Source of the DNA: Hyphomicrobiales bacterium
GTDB taxonomy: Bacteria > Pseudomonadota > Alphaproteobacteria > Rhizobiales > Xanthobacteraceae
Direction of reading: 5' to 3'
Length of the DNA: 64,000 bases
Assembly: GCA_009377755.1 (NCBI GenBank)
Contig: WHTM01000001.1
Location: 62,001-126,000 of the forward strand
The notes below the pieces were generated by a model that made no database searches, was not told the origin of the DNA, and saw only the letters and a list, made by a program, of their open reading frames with translations. Of this stretch, positions 1 through 7,298 are shown in pieces. Made by a program: the position numbers and the translations under genes. Position 1 is the first letter of the stretch; every line of letters starts with the position of its first letter.

Positions 1-69
1 AGCGCTCACCACAATAGACTGGCGATGAACCGCGCCGCCACCGCGTACCGCATGGGCGCCACGGCCTGA
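1..69 (+). CDS. 3' end of an unidentified gene cut by the window edge
   Basis: The first frame is open from the window edge to a TGA at 67-69. It reads as a short tail rich in Ala, Arg and Asn, ending in the residues RMGATA. Nothing in these 22 residues identifies a family, and so short an open frame could be chance. It is listed because the following gene begins 89 bases later on the same strand. Confidence 0.25.
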   Translation, partial: SAHHNRLAMNRAATAYRMGATA

Positions 70-158
70 GCTATGCGCTCGCGTCGACGCTGCCAACGCA
101 ACAGGCAGGAACTCCGACCTCGCCGCTTGAGTTTATCCCCCCAGCAAAGGAGGTCACC

Positions 159-416
159 ATGACCTATGATCCGATCGACCCAAATCGCATACGCGACGTG
201 AACAACCCTTATGGCCGTGCGTATGACGGCCCGCATTGGGGCTGGTATGCAGGACTCGTCGCTCTCCTCATCCTCGGCATGGTTGCGTTCATCGGCAGCA
301 ATAGCGACAGCACGCGCACTGCGGTGAACGATGGCCGCCTGAGCACCTCGGCTCCAGCCACAACAGGCGCCGCGCCGGAGACGCCGTCGCCGATAAACCG
401 CAACGGTGTACGCTAA
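159..416 (+). CDS. Small single-pass membrane protein, function unknown
   Basis: This 85-residue protein has about 28 polar N-terminal residues, one hydrophobic segment (roughly residues 29-46, WYAGLVALLILGMVAFIG) and a Ser/Thr/Ala/Pro-rich tail of about 40 residues. That pattern suggests an inner-membrane protein with a disordered, probably periplasmic, C-terminus. The start is well supported by a near-ideal ribosome binding site, AAAGGAGG, six bases before the ATG. It runs convergently towards dusA, with a GC-rich hairpin between the two genes. I recognise no domain and assign no function. Short proteins of this form are common in Hyphomicrobiales. Confidence 0.7.
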   Translation: MTYDPIDPNRIRDVNNPYGRAYDGPHWGWYAGLVALLILGMVAFIGSNSDSTRTAVNDGRLSTSAPATTGAAPETPSPINRNGVR

Positions 417-442
417 CGCGCAAATGTTTTCACAGAGACCCG

Positions 443-460
443 CCGGCCCTTAACGGCCGG
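443..460. terminator. GC-rich hairpin between convergent genes
   Basis: Six-base arms CCGGCC and GGCCGG (443-448 and 455-460) flank the loop CTTAAC. The hairpin sits between the stop of the small membrane protein and the stop of dusA, a typical place for a bidirectional terminator. No T-run follows on either strand, so the terminator role is only likely. Confidence 0.4.
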
Positions 461-491
461 AGGGGCTTGCGACCTGCGTACCGCCGGCTGA

Positions 492-1496
492 TCACGCCGC
501 AGCTACTGCGGAGAGCGCGTGCCCGGCCTTGGGCATCAGGGCCAGAGCATCGATGAGCACCTGCGCATCCGCGCCCGGCTTGACCGCCGCGGTTGCGAGG
601 TGGCGGCGGAACGCCCGCGCGCCGGGCACGCCCTGGAACAGGCCGATGACGTGGCGCGTGATGGCGTGCGGCCGCACGCCGCGCGCCACTTCCTGCTCGA
701 TATAGGGAATGAGTGCCTCCGCCGCAGCCCTCGCCGATTCCACCGGCGGCTGCTCGCCGAAGAACACCGGATCGACCGCCAGGAGGAGCCACGGATCCTG
801 GTAGGCCGCGCGGCCCAGCATCATCCCGTCAAGCTCTCCCAAAATCGATCGCGCCTGCTCGATGCTGCCGACGCCGCCGTTGAGTACAATCGTCAGATCG
901 GGATGCGCGGCCTTCAGCCGATGAACCCGGTCGTAGTCGAGCGGCGGGACGTCACGGTTCTCTCGTGGCGACAAGCCTTGCAGCCAGGCCTTGCGGGCAT
1001 GCACGATCACGGCGTCCACGCGTGCAGCCGCAACGGCGCCGGTGAGCGCATCGAGCGCCTCCTCCGGGTCCTGGTCGTCGACGCCGATCCGACATTTCAC
1101 CGTCACAGGAACGGAGACCGAAGCCTTCATTGCCGCAATGCAGTCGCCGACGTGTTCCGGCTCAGCCATCAGGCAGGCGCCGAAGCGCCCCTCCTGCACG
1201 CGATCGGACGGGCAGCCGACATTCAGATTGATCTCGTCGTAGCCGAAATCCTCGCCGATCCGGGCGCATGCGGCGAGCGCCTGCGGCGCTGATCCGCCGA
1301 GCTGCAGGGCCACCGGATGCTCCGCCGGCGAGAAGCCCATCAGGCGTGCGCGGTCGCCGTGGATCACGGCGCCGGTGGTCAGCATCTCGGTGTAGAGCAG
1401 CGCACGCCGCGTCAGCAGCCGATGGAAGAACCGGCAATGCCGATCCGTCCAGTCCATCATCGGCGCGATGGAGAAACGATTTGCTTTGTATTTCAA
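492..1496 (-). CDS. dusA: tRNA-dihydrouridine(20/20a) synthase DusA
   Basis: An FMN- and NADPH-dependent enzyme that reduces uridine to dihydrouridine in the D-loop of tRNA. The 334-residue product has the DusA signatures: SIAPMMDWTDRHCR near the N-terminus (residues 9-22), the catalytic cysteine (Cys95) in LNVGCPSDRVQ, and the HARKAWLQGLSP and ITRHVIGLFQG motifs. The length is normal for the family. The only start in frame before the conserved core is a TTG at 1496, and the frame is closed by TAG at 1506-1508. The ATG codons at residues 13-14 lie inside the conserved motif and are too late. The 5' end abuts a divergent, broken integrase gene, which suggests that an element inserted here and rebuilt the dusA start. 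Confidence 0.95.
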   Translation of the reverse strand: MKYKANRFSIAPMMDWTDRHCRFFHRLLTRRALLYTEMLTTGAVIHGDRARLMGFSPAEHPVALQLGGSAPQALAACARIGEDFGYDEINLNVGCPSDRVQEGRFGACLMAEPEHVGDCIAAMKASVSVPVTVKCRIGVDDQDPEEALDALTGAVAAARVDAVIVHARKAWLQGLSPRENRDVPPLDYDRVHRLKAAHPDLTIVLNGGVGSIEQARSILGELDGMMLGRAAYQDPWLLLAVDPVFFGEQPPVESARAAAEALIPYIEQEVARGVRPHAITRHVIGLFQGVPGARAFRRHLATAAVKPGADAQVLIDALALMPKAGHALSAVAAA

Positions 1497-1535
1497 TGGT
1501 TTGTGCTATCCTCTCAATGGGGTAGATCGCGAACA

Positions 1536-1625
1536 TGTGCACTCCAAACTAGCCAAAATTGCACACGTTTGTACCTGTTTTGATCTCCCGGTGCACACGT
1601 AGCGCACGACGAGGTGGAGTGCACA
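1536..1625. other. Repeats between dusA and the integrase remnant: candidate attachment-site arms
   Basis: The 130 bases between the dusA start and the integrase start carry the motif TGCAC(A/T)C four times. TGTGCACTCCA (1536-1546) is mirrored exactly by TGGAGTGCACA (1615-1625), and further copies of GCACACG lie at 1561-1567 and 1593-1599. Tyrosine recombinases bind arm-type repeats beside their core site, and integrases that target the 5' end of dusA are an established group. The arm-site role is inferred from position and repetition. Autoregulation of the integrase promoter is an alternative. Confidence 0.45.
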
Positions 1626-1628
1626 CGG

Positions 1629-2215
1629 ATGGCCACGTTCACGCAACTCGCCTCCGGCAATTGGCGTGCTCAGGTCCGCCGCAAGGGCCGTTATGTGGCC
1701 GAGACCTTCCGCCGGCGCAAGGACGCCGAGGAGTGGGCACTCGACACCGAACGCTGCATCGATCGCGGCGTCTCGGTCCGACCGCGCGTGCGCGAGAAAA
1801 TTCGCACGCTCGGCGACCTCATCAACCTTCATATCGAGGACATGAAGGATGTCAGGAAGCCCCCTCGCCGCCCCAAGGCCGCCGACATGGAAGCGCTCAA
1901 GGTTTCTCTGGGCGGTGTGAAGATTCCGGATCTTACCCGCGAACGCTTGATCGAGTACGGTAAACGACGAGCAAAGCAAGGCGCAGGGCCGACAACGCTC
2001 TCGATCGATTTCTCGTTTATCCGCACCATCCTCTCACACTGCGCGGCGGTCCACGGGATCGAGACGTCGGGAGAAGATGTTCGGTTAGCGCGTATTGCCC
2101 TCTCGCGTCTTGGCTTGATCGGAAAGGGATTCGAGCGAGACGTAGGCCAACTCAAGACGAGATCGACGAACTCATCGAGTATTTCGAGAGAAATCCGCGT
2201 CAGGTCATCCCCTAG
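1629..2215 (+). pseudogene. Tyrosine-type integrase, frameshifted and lacking the catalytic domain
   Basis: From ATG 1629 (AGGTGGAG upstream) the frame encodes an N-terminal SAM-like DNA-binding region typical of phage and island integrases: WRAQVRRKGRYVAETFRRRK, then IKLL-type helices ending in ARIALSRLGLIGKGFERD. Near 2141 the sense moves to another frame, which reads RRPTQDEIDELIEYFERNPR, the linker that leads into the catalytic domain, and then meets TAG at 2213-2215. A one-base deletion joins the two parts. The catalytic Arg, His-x-x-Arg and Tyr boxes are absent, so the recombinase is dead. Its position, divergent from and adjacent to dusA, matches the known dusA-targeting integrase family. 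Confidence 0.8.
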
Positions 2216-2231
2216 GTCCGGAGCCTGCCCG

Positions 2232-2467
2232 TCAATCATCTTTCAAGAGCTTCCATGCCTCAACGCCCAGGCCCCGGGCGATACGAGCAATATTGTCGCT
2301 TGAAACGTTTCGCTCGCTACGCTCGACGCCGCTCAGGTAGTTCGATTGATTCCGCACTCATGCGCAAGCGCCTCCTGGCTGAGACGACGCGCGGCGCACA
2401 GGCGGCGCATGTTCTTCGCCAAGATATCCGCAGAGGTCCTTTGTGCGTCCGTTTCACAGGCGCACAT
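2232..2467 (-). pseudogene. XRE-family helix-turn-helix regulator with a one-base frameshift
   Basis: From ATG at 2467 the minus strand reads a short leader and then MRRLCAARRLSQEALAHECG, which is helix 1 and 2 of an XRE domain, followed by INR. A one-base deletion near 2340 throws the frame onto a TGA. One frame over, the domain continues as YLSGVERSERNVSSDNIARI, then ARGLGVEAWKLLKDD and TGA at 2232-2234. The span of 236 bases is one short of 79 codons, as a single deletion predicts. Intact, it would be a 78-residue single-domain repressor of the kind that controls prophages and islands. It follows the integrase fragment tail to tail and was probably the regulator of the same element. Confidence 0.75.
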
Positions 2468-2585
2468 GGTGCGGATTGACGCCTTTAAGACGACCGCTTT
2501 TAAGATGGAGACGCTAATTCGCCCAGACGGCAGAGGCCTGTGACATCAATGGAGACTCGCCGCATTCTCTTGTTAGAGCCGTTCC

Positions 2586-2993
2586 TTGAGGCTTGCAGCG
2601 CTCCCCTCGGGGCCACCGGCCCGGTGTTCTATCGCGCCGGCTACAGATGCATGCAAACCGGTAGCGTCGTTTGCGTGGTCGAGCTGCCTGCTTGTCGAGG
2701 CCGTCGTGATAGGCGGCCTGACGATCTTGCCCGCAGCGACGCCAGACGGACAAATCGAATCATCGATAGAGGGTCTAGCAACTGCCCCGTCCAAGGCTTC
2801 ACCGCTGATGGTCGCTGAACCGATCGATGCACTCGTCGCTCGCACGCTTGCTAGTGACAACCTGTCTAGTGACAACCTGCGTCTTGAGCATGCCGGTGAA
2901 AAAGAACTGGCCCAGTTCCGTGACCGCTTCAAGCGATCGTTGGCGCTTGTGACAGAGCGGCTGCGTGAGATAGCGAGCGGTAGGCCCAAATAG
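2586..2993 (+). CDS. Hypothetical protein, possibly only its last 61 codons are real
   Basis: An open frame of 135 codons starts at a TTG. An internal ATG at 2808 would give 61 residues with good coding character (VAEPIDALVARTL ... RFKRSLALVTERLREIASG), predicted mainly helical and charged. The stretch ASDNL-SSDNL comes from a tandem duplication at 2851-2880. No domain was recognised. It lies among mobile-element debris and ends just before the convergent RES toxin gene. It may be an element gene or a fragment. The upstream part, 2468-2807, shows nothing else I can name. Confidence 0.3.
   Translation: MRLAALPSGPPARCSIAPATDACKPVASFAWSSCLLVEAVVIGGLTILPAATPDGQIESSIEGLATAPSKASPLMVAEPIDALVARTLASDNLSSDNLRLEHAGEKELAQFRDRFKRSLALVTERLREIASGRPK
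2851..2880. repeat. 15-base tandem duplication
   Basis: The unit CTAGTGACAACCTGT (2851-2865) is repeated at once as CTAGTGACAACCTGC (2866-2880), differing only in the last base. Because the unit is a multiple of three, it duplicates five codons and keeps the surrounding reading frame open. Confidence 0.85.
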
Positions 2994-2999
2994 CAATCG

Positions 3000-3677
3000 C
3001 TAGACCACAGAAACCTCAGACTCAGGTCTTCCCTTCCACATGAATCGATAAGTGCCGCCCTTCCGCACATTCATCACCAGCGCCGGCCGGAAGCATGCGA
3101 CACAGGTGCCCTTCTGACGGACGCTTGGATAAATCACGCCGAGCGACCCGGCGTCGAGCAATCGCTGCGCCAACTCCTGCGATGCCACGTAGCTGTCGGC
3201 GGCGAGACAATCGACGAATTGCCCATCTCGTCGGATGTCGTGGAACTCCGCGCTGAAATCCGCCAGATAGTCATCATAGGTGATCTCCTCCTCGAACCAG
3301 TTCACCTCCGCAAGCTCGACCGACTTGTGAAATGCGACCTCTGCCTGCACAGTCTTGAGCTCGAAGGCAGCGTACCATGCGCCGCGGTCAGGCCCATTGA
3401 ATCGGCTGCCGAGGGGATGCGCGTGGCAGAATGCGGCGTTGACGATTCGGTCGTACGGAACGCCGAACACGAGCTCGTGGATGCCAATTCCGGGAAGCAG
3501 GTCGTTCTCGGCGAGCAGTCGATCGTTCGTGGCGTTGTCAAGATCGAAGATGTCCTTTAGATTCTTGTCATCGTCGGCGATGCGCACGAGCACGCTCTCG
3601 CCGCCCTCGCTGTACTTCGAGGAGATCAGGCGACGCGTGTCGTTCTGACGGACGAGGCTCTTCCGCGGCAGCGTCAC
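3000..3677 (-). CDS. RES-domain toxin (NAD+-degrading) of a RES-Xre pair
   Basis: RES-family toxins deplete cellular NAD+ by phosphorolysis and are held in check by a co-encoded Xre antitoxin. This 225-residue product has the family pattern: an N-terminal Arg-containing strand (RRLISSKYSEGGES), HAHPLGSRFNGPDRGAWYAA in the middle, AEVAFHKSVELAE after it, and a C-terminal LLDAGSLGVIYPSVRQKG containing the characteristic Ser. The start is GTG at 3677, overlapping the antitoxin stop by four bases (GTGA), so the two are translationally coupled with the antitoxin first. It is at the long end for the family, with an N-terminal extension before the core. No frame damage is visible. Confidence 0.85.
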   Translation of the reverse strand: MTLPRKSLVRQNDTRRLISSKYSEGGESVLVRIADDDKNLKDIFDLDNATNDRLLAENDLLPGIGIHELVFGVPYDRIVNAAFCHAHPLGSRFNGPDRGAWYAAFELKTVQAEVAFHKSVELAEVNWFEEEITYDDYLADFSAEFHDIRRDGQFVDCLAADSYVASQELAQRLLDAGSLGVIYPSVRQKGTCVACFRPALVMNVRKGGTYRFMWKGRPESEVSVV

Positions 3678-4111
3678 ATACCGCCCCGCCGCGCGTCAAC
3701 GAGACGGCGGACCGTCTGCATCGCCGGCAGACCGCCCTTGATCATATAGGCGAGCGCCGTCTGGCCGCCGAAGATACGGTTGGCGTTCGGCCGTTGCACC
3801 CAAGCATCGGCAAGTTTCTCGGAGTACAGGATGTTGAGTGCCTTAAAGATGCCGACCAGGAAGGAGATCCGCGTCAGCGTGTCGGCATCGAGGATCCGGT
3901 CAGGCTTCTTCTTCATCTCATAGAACTGGCCGTTGGAAATGCCGCCAAGCAGCGCGCGGGCATCCTCGTCACGCACCTCCCATTTCTCCATGATGTTGAG
4001 GAAGACCTTGATGGCTGATGGGCTCAGACGCTCGCGTTCCGCCTTCGCCGATAGGTCGACCAACGGCGAGGGTTCGTATCGGGTGGCAGGGTATTGCGGG
4101 GCCAAAGCCAT
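3674..4111 (-). CDS. Xre antitoxin with C-terminal toxin-binding domain (MbcA/ParS type)
   Basis: The 145-residue product has an N-terminal helical DNA-binding part (LSPSAIKVFLNIMEKWEVRD, then ALLGGISNGQFYEMKKKP, roughly residues 30-70) and a C-terminal toxin-binding domain (DADTLTRISFLVGIFKALNI, then NRIFGGQTALAYMIKGGLPA). It neutralises the RES toxin encoded just downstream and should repress the shared promoter. The ATG at 4111 is chosen because the protein then begins with a normal leader (MALAPQYPATRYEP). The frame continues far upstream without other support. No Shine-Dalgarno sequence precedes the ATG, and a palindrome ends five bases before it, so translation may be leaderless. Confidence 0.85.
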   Translation of the reverse strand: MALAPQYPATRYEPSPLVDLSAKAERERLSPSAIKVFLNIMEKWEVRDEDARALLGGISNGQFYEMKKKPDRILDADTLTRISFLVGIFKALNILYSEKLADAWVQRPNANRIFGGQTALAYMIKGGLPAMQTVRRLVDARRGGM

Positions 4112-4115
4112 AGAT

Positions 4116-4128
4116 ATTATCCGATAAT
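4116..4128. promoter_or_regulatory. Palindromic operator upstream of the Xre-RES operon
   Basis: A perfect inverted repeat, ATTATC-C-GATAAT, lies 4-5 bases upstream of the antitoxin start. A related ATAATATA core inside GGAG...CTCC occurs at 4130-4145. Read on the minus strand, GATAAT also resembles a -10 hexamer, so a repressor bound here would cover the promoter. This matches the usual autoregulation of Xre antitoxins. Binding is inferred, not shown. Confidence 0.6.
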
Positions 4129-4179
4129 GGAGTATATTATCTCCAAAATCGGAAATTGCAAGGGCCGAAATCCGGCCGC

Positions 4180-4296
4180 CACCTGCGCGATCGTCATTCC
4201 CGGCAGGTCGGAGTTCACGCCGGTGACGAGGCACGCCGCAACGGTCGAGCCTGGCATGATCGTATAGGGCGACGGCGGCTCGGCGAGCGGGTGCCG
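4180..4296 (-). pseudogene. Fragment of conjugation gene trbI (VirB10 family)
   Basis: About 39 codons on the minus strand read NRHPLAEPPSPYTIMPG, then STVAACLVTGVNSDLPGMTI and AQV. This matches the start of the periplasmic domain of TrbI, the VirB10-like channel protein of Trb conjugation systems, where SPY-x-x-x-x-G and A-x-LVTG-x-NSDLPG-x-x-x-AQV are conserved. The rest of the gene is absent. The fragment begins two bases from the WYL gene and ends near the Xre operator. It indicates that a conjugative element once occupied this site. Confidence 0.7.
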
Positions 4297-4297
4297 A

Positions 4298-5095
4298 TTG
4301 AGCGTCTCCCGCTCCGACCTGGTGCGCCGCTTCGGCGTCTCCATGGGGCAGGCGTCCGCCGACATCGCGCGCTATCTCGCGCGCGATCCGCCCGGAATCG
4401 TGTACGACAAGTCGGCCAAGCGCTACGCCGCGGGACACGATTTCAAGCCGGTGCTCGCGCTGCCCGATTCCGGGCGGTTCCTCGGCGAGCTCCGCCTCGT
4501 CGATCTCGGCATCCTGCAGGCCGGCGACACCATGCTCGGCACCGTGCCGCCGTTCGACGCCACGCCGCTCCCGCAGCGGCCGATCGATCCCTTCGTGCTG
4601 CGTGCCGTCTGGCGCGCCATCCGGGAACGCTACGCGCTCGATATCCTCTACCAGTCGATGAGCCGGCCGGAGCCGGCGCGCCGGACGATCGAGCCTCATG
4701 CGCTCGCTCATGACGGATTTCGCTGGCACGCGCGCGCGTTCGACCGCGAGACCGGCGAATTCCGCGATTTCGTGCTCGGCCGGCTGTCGAAGCCAAAGCC
4801 GCGCGGCGAATCCGGCTCCGCGCCCGAGAATGATGCCGACTGGCGGACCTTCATCGAGCTCGTGATCGCACCGCATCCGGGCCTTACACCGGCGCAGGCC
4901 CGCGCGATCGCGCTCGACTACGGCATTCGCGGCCGCTCGACGTCGCTCAAGGTGCGCCGCGCGCTGCTGTTCTACGCGCTCAAGCGCCTCGGCCTCGATG
5001 TCGCGCCCGAGACGCGGCCGCCGAGCGAGCAGCACATCATCCTGGTCAACCGCAAGGATATCGAGGCTGCGCGCGTCCGGCGCGTCGAGACGTAA
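4298..5095 (+). CDS. WYL-domain transcriptional regulator, probably truncated at the N-terminus
   Basis: The 265-residue product has a partial winged helix-turn-helix (SRSDLVRRFGVSMGQASADI, residues 4-23), a linker, a WYL-like sensor domain (residues about 100-165, with RRTIEPHALAHDGFRWHARA) and a C-terminal WCX-like region. In this family (CapW/BrxR-like) the WYL domain senses a ligand and relieves repression, often beside defence or toxin genes. Homologues I recall carry about 20 more residues before the recognition helix. Here the frame is closed by TAG at 4265 and the only start is TTG 4298, directly against the trbI fragment. I therefore infer loss of the first helix by recombination. 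Function may be impaired. Confidence 0.75.
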   Translation: MSVSRSDLVRRFGVSMGQASADIARYLARDPPGIVYDKSAKRYAAGHDFKPVLALPDSGRFLGELRLVDLGILQAGDTMLGTVPPFDATPLPQRPIDPFVLRAVWRAIRERYALDILYQSMSRPEPARRTIEPHALAHDGFRWHARAFDRETGEFRDFVLGRLSKPKPRGESGSAPENDADWRTFIELVIAPHPGLTPAQARAIALDYGIRGRSTSLKVRRALLFYALKRLGLDVAPETRPPSEQHIILVNRKDIEAARVRRVET

Positions 5096-5311
5096 GAACG
5101 CGGGCATGGAAACGACACGGATCGTCACACGCGCCTGAACGGACAATCCTGACAACGCCGACATGACTGTCCGCAGCTCGAATCGCCGACCGCAGCCTCG
5201 GCCTCGCATCGCCTAAACTGCTGAGAGTGCGACATATTTTCCACATCATTTTGCTTTATTCTGCCTTCTTTGCGGGGTTATTAATCGGTCGTTGCGTCAG
5301 TAGGGGTGAGG

Positions 5312-7297
5312 ATGGCGGCTGTCGCGCGGCGAAAATTTTGGCAATTCGCCTCGCGGTGTATCGTCGGTGCGGCCTTGCTCTGGCCTTGCGGTGCGCTCGC
5401 CTTCGACTTCTTTGGGCTGTTCGGTGAGGAAAAGCCTCCTGCTGCCTCGCAGCAGGCGCTGCCATATTCGATCGCTTTCGATATCGCTGACGAATCGAGC
5501 AAGCTGAAAGAGGCACTGCAGGGAGCGTCAACTCTTTACAAATTGCGGCAGGATGCGCCGCCGGATGGCGAAACTTTGATGCGGCGAGCCGAAGGGGACC
5601 TCGCGCCTCTGCTCGACGCCCTGTGGGGGGCCGGCTACTACAACGCGACGCTCGTGATCGAGGTGGCTGGCGTACCCATACGCATCGGCCAGTCTCCGCC
5701 GTCGCGCGCCGCAGCCGCCGCGGAAGCCTACCGGGCGCGCGATGCGGTTCCCATTCACGTCAAGGTGGAGCCGGGACCGCTCTTTCGGCTGAGGGCGGTG
5801 CAGATTGTCGACGCGGGCACCGGACAACCCTTTTCACCCACCGTACTGCCACACCGAGCAATCAAGATTGCGCCGGGCGATCCTGCCCGCGCTGCCGACA
5901 TCCGGGCGGCACGTGCTGCTCTGATCGATCACTTTCGCGCACAATCGCACCCGCTGGCCAAGGTGACCGCGACCAAGCCGGTCGTCTATCATCGCCTGCA
6001 TGTGATGGATGTGGCCATTGCCGTCGAACCAGGTCCGAAGGCGCCGTTTGGCACCGTTACGGTCGCCGGCAAGTCGAATGTCGATCCTGCCGTCGTACGC
6101 TCGCACATCTATATTGAACCGGGCGACCCATACTCCCCGACAGCCGTTGCCGGCGCGCGGAAATCCGTTCTGAAGCTTCCCGCGATCAGTTCCGTCCGCA
6201 TCCGCGAGGCGCAGCAACTCGACGCGGGCGGCCGGTTGCCGACTACCGCCGAGGTGACCGACCGAAAGCCGCGCGTCATCGGTTTCTCCGCTCGATACTC
6301 CACCTTGGACGGACCCGCGGTGCGCACCTACTGGCAGCATCGCAATCTGTTTGGCGGGGCCGAGAGCCTGCGGCTGGAAGGCGAAATGTTCATTCCACCG
6401 CGATTCAACAGTTCGTTCCTCGATACTGTGGACAACTTTCGTTGGTCGGATCTCGGCGGACGGCTCAAGGCAAACTTCGTCAAGCCGGGGCTTGAGGGCA
6501 CCCGCAACGACCTGTTGCTTGACGCGATGATCGAGAAGGATCGCACCGGCGGCGATGTATTCGGGGGATATACCAGCAAGCGTGGAGAGGTCATCGCGTC
6601 GATCCGGCACCGGTTCAGCGATACGTTCTCGGCCCAAATCGGGCTGGCAGCGGAAAAGGGCGAGACCAGCGACACGCTCGGCACTGTCGACTACCAATTG
6701 TTCGGTATCCCCGCCTCGGTGACTTACGATTCAACCGACCGACCACTCGATCCAACCAAAGGCGTGCGGGTAACGGCCTCGATGACGCCCTATCCGTCGT
6801 TCCTTGGCTCCTCGGTCGGGCTGCTGGAGAGCAAAGTCAGGGCTTCGGCCTATTATGCGCTCGACGAGGAAGCCCGCATCGTGCTGGCGGGGCGCGTCGC
6901 ACTCGGCTCGATTACCGGCGATAGCCTCGGCGCGATCCCCGCCAATCACCGCTTCTATGCCGGCGGCGGCGGCTCGGTTCGCGGCTACCGCTATCGCAGC
7001 CTCAGCCCGCTCAGTCCGGCCGGTCAGGTCATCGGCGGCCGCAGCCTATTCGAGACATCGTTCGAAACGCGCATCAAGCTCACCGACACAATCGGCCTGG
7101 TGCCGTTCTTCGACATGGGCAACGCGTTCCAGTCCAGTTATCCAGACTTCAAGGATGAGCTGCGCTACGCCGCTGGCGTCGGGTTGCGCTACTACACAGC
7201 AGTCGGTCCCATTCGACTGGACGCCGCGTTCCCCCTCAACCCCCGCAACGGCGATAATTCACTCGCAATCTACATCGGTATCGGGCAGGCATTCTAA
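5312..7297 (+). CDS. tamA: Outer-membrane translocation assembly protein TamA (Omp85 family)
   Basis: TamA sits in the outer membrane and works with TamB in lipid transport and outer-membrane protein assembly. The product (about 661 residues) has a signal peptide with a hydrophobic core (FASRCIVGAALLWPCGALAF), POTRA-type repeats to about residue 290 (VHVKVEPGP and AVEPGPKAPFGTV strands) and a C-terminal 16-strand-type barrel containing the Omp85 hallmark GGGGSVRGYRY. It ends in a terminal phenylalanine, as outer-membrane barrels do. ATG 5312 is chosen because AGGGGTGAGG lies just before it. GTG 5306 is an alternative. tamB starts two bases after its stop, so they form an operon. Confidence 0.92.
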   Translation: MAAVARRKFWQFASRCIVGAALLWPCGALAFDFFGLFGEEKPPAASQQALPYSIAFDIADESSKLKEALQGASTLYKLRQDAPPDGETLMRRAEGDLAPLLDALWGAGYYNATLVIEVAGVPIRIGQSPPSRAAAAAEAYRARDAVPIHVKVEPGPLFRLRAVQIVDAGTGQPFSPTVLPHRAIKIAPGDPARAADIRAARAALIDHFRAQSHPLAKVTATKPVVYHRLHVMDVAIAVEPGPKAPFGTVTVAGKSNVDPAVVRSHIYIEPGDPYSPTAVAGARKSVLKLPAISSVRIREAQQLDAGGRLPTTAEVTDRKPRVIGFSARYSTLDGPAVRTYWQHRNLFGGAESLRLEGEMFIPPRFNSSFLDTVDNFRWSDLGGRLKANFVKPGLEGTRNDLLLDAMIEKDRTGGDVFGGYTSKRGEVIASIRHRFSDTFSAQIGLAAEKGETSDTLGTVDYQLFGIPASVTYDSTDRPLDPTKGVRVTASMTPYPSFLGSSVGLLESKVRASAYYALDEEARIVLAGRVALGSITGDSLGAIPANHRFYAGGGGSVRGYRYRSLSPLSPAGQVIGGRSLFETSFETRIKLTDTIGLVPFFDMGNAFQSSYPDFKDELRYAAGVGLRYYTAVGPIRLDAAFPLNPRNGDNSLAIYIGIGQAF

Positions 7298-7298
7298 C

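Noticed and set aside
3674-5209. A 511-codon minus-strand frame ending as the Xre antitoxin
   Set aside because: Only the last 145 codons resemble a protein family. The upstream part lies antisense to the WYL gene and reads as GC-rich noise.
6804-7298. Upstream extension of the tamB frame through the end of tamA
   Set aside because: It overlaps the tamA barrel in another frame and has no family likeness. TamB begins at its membrane anchor at 7299.
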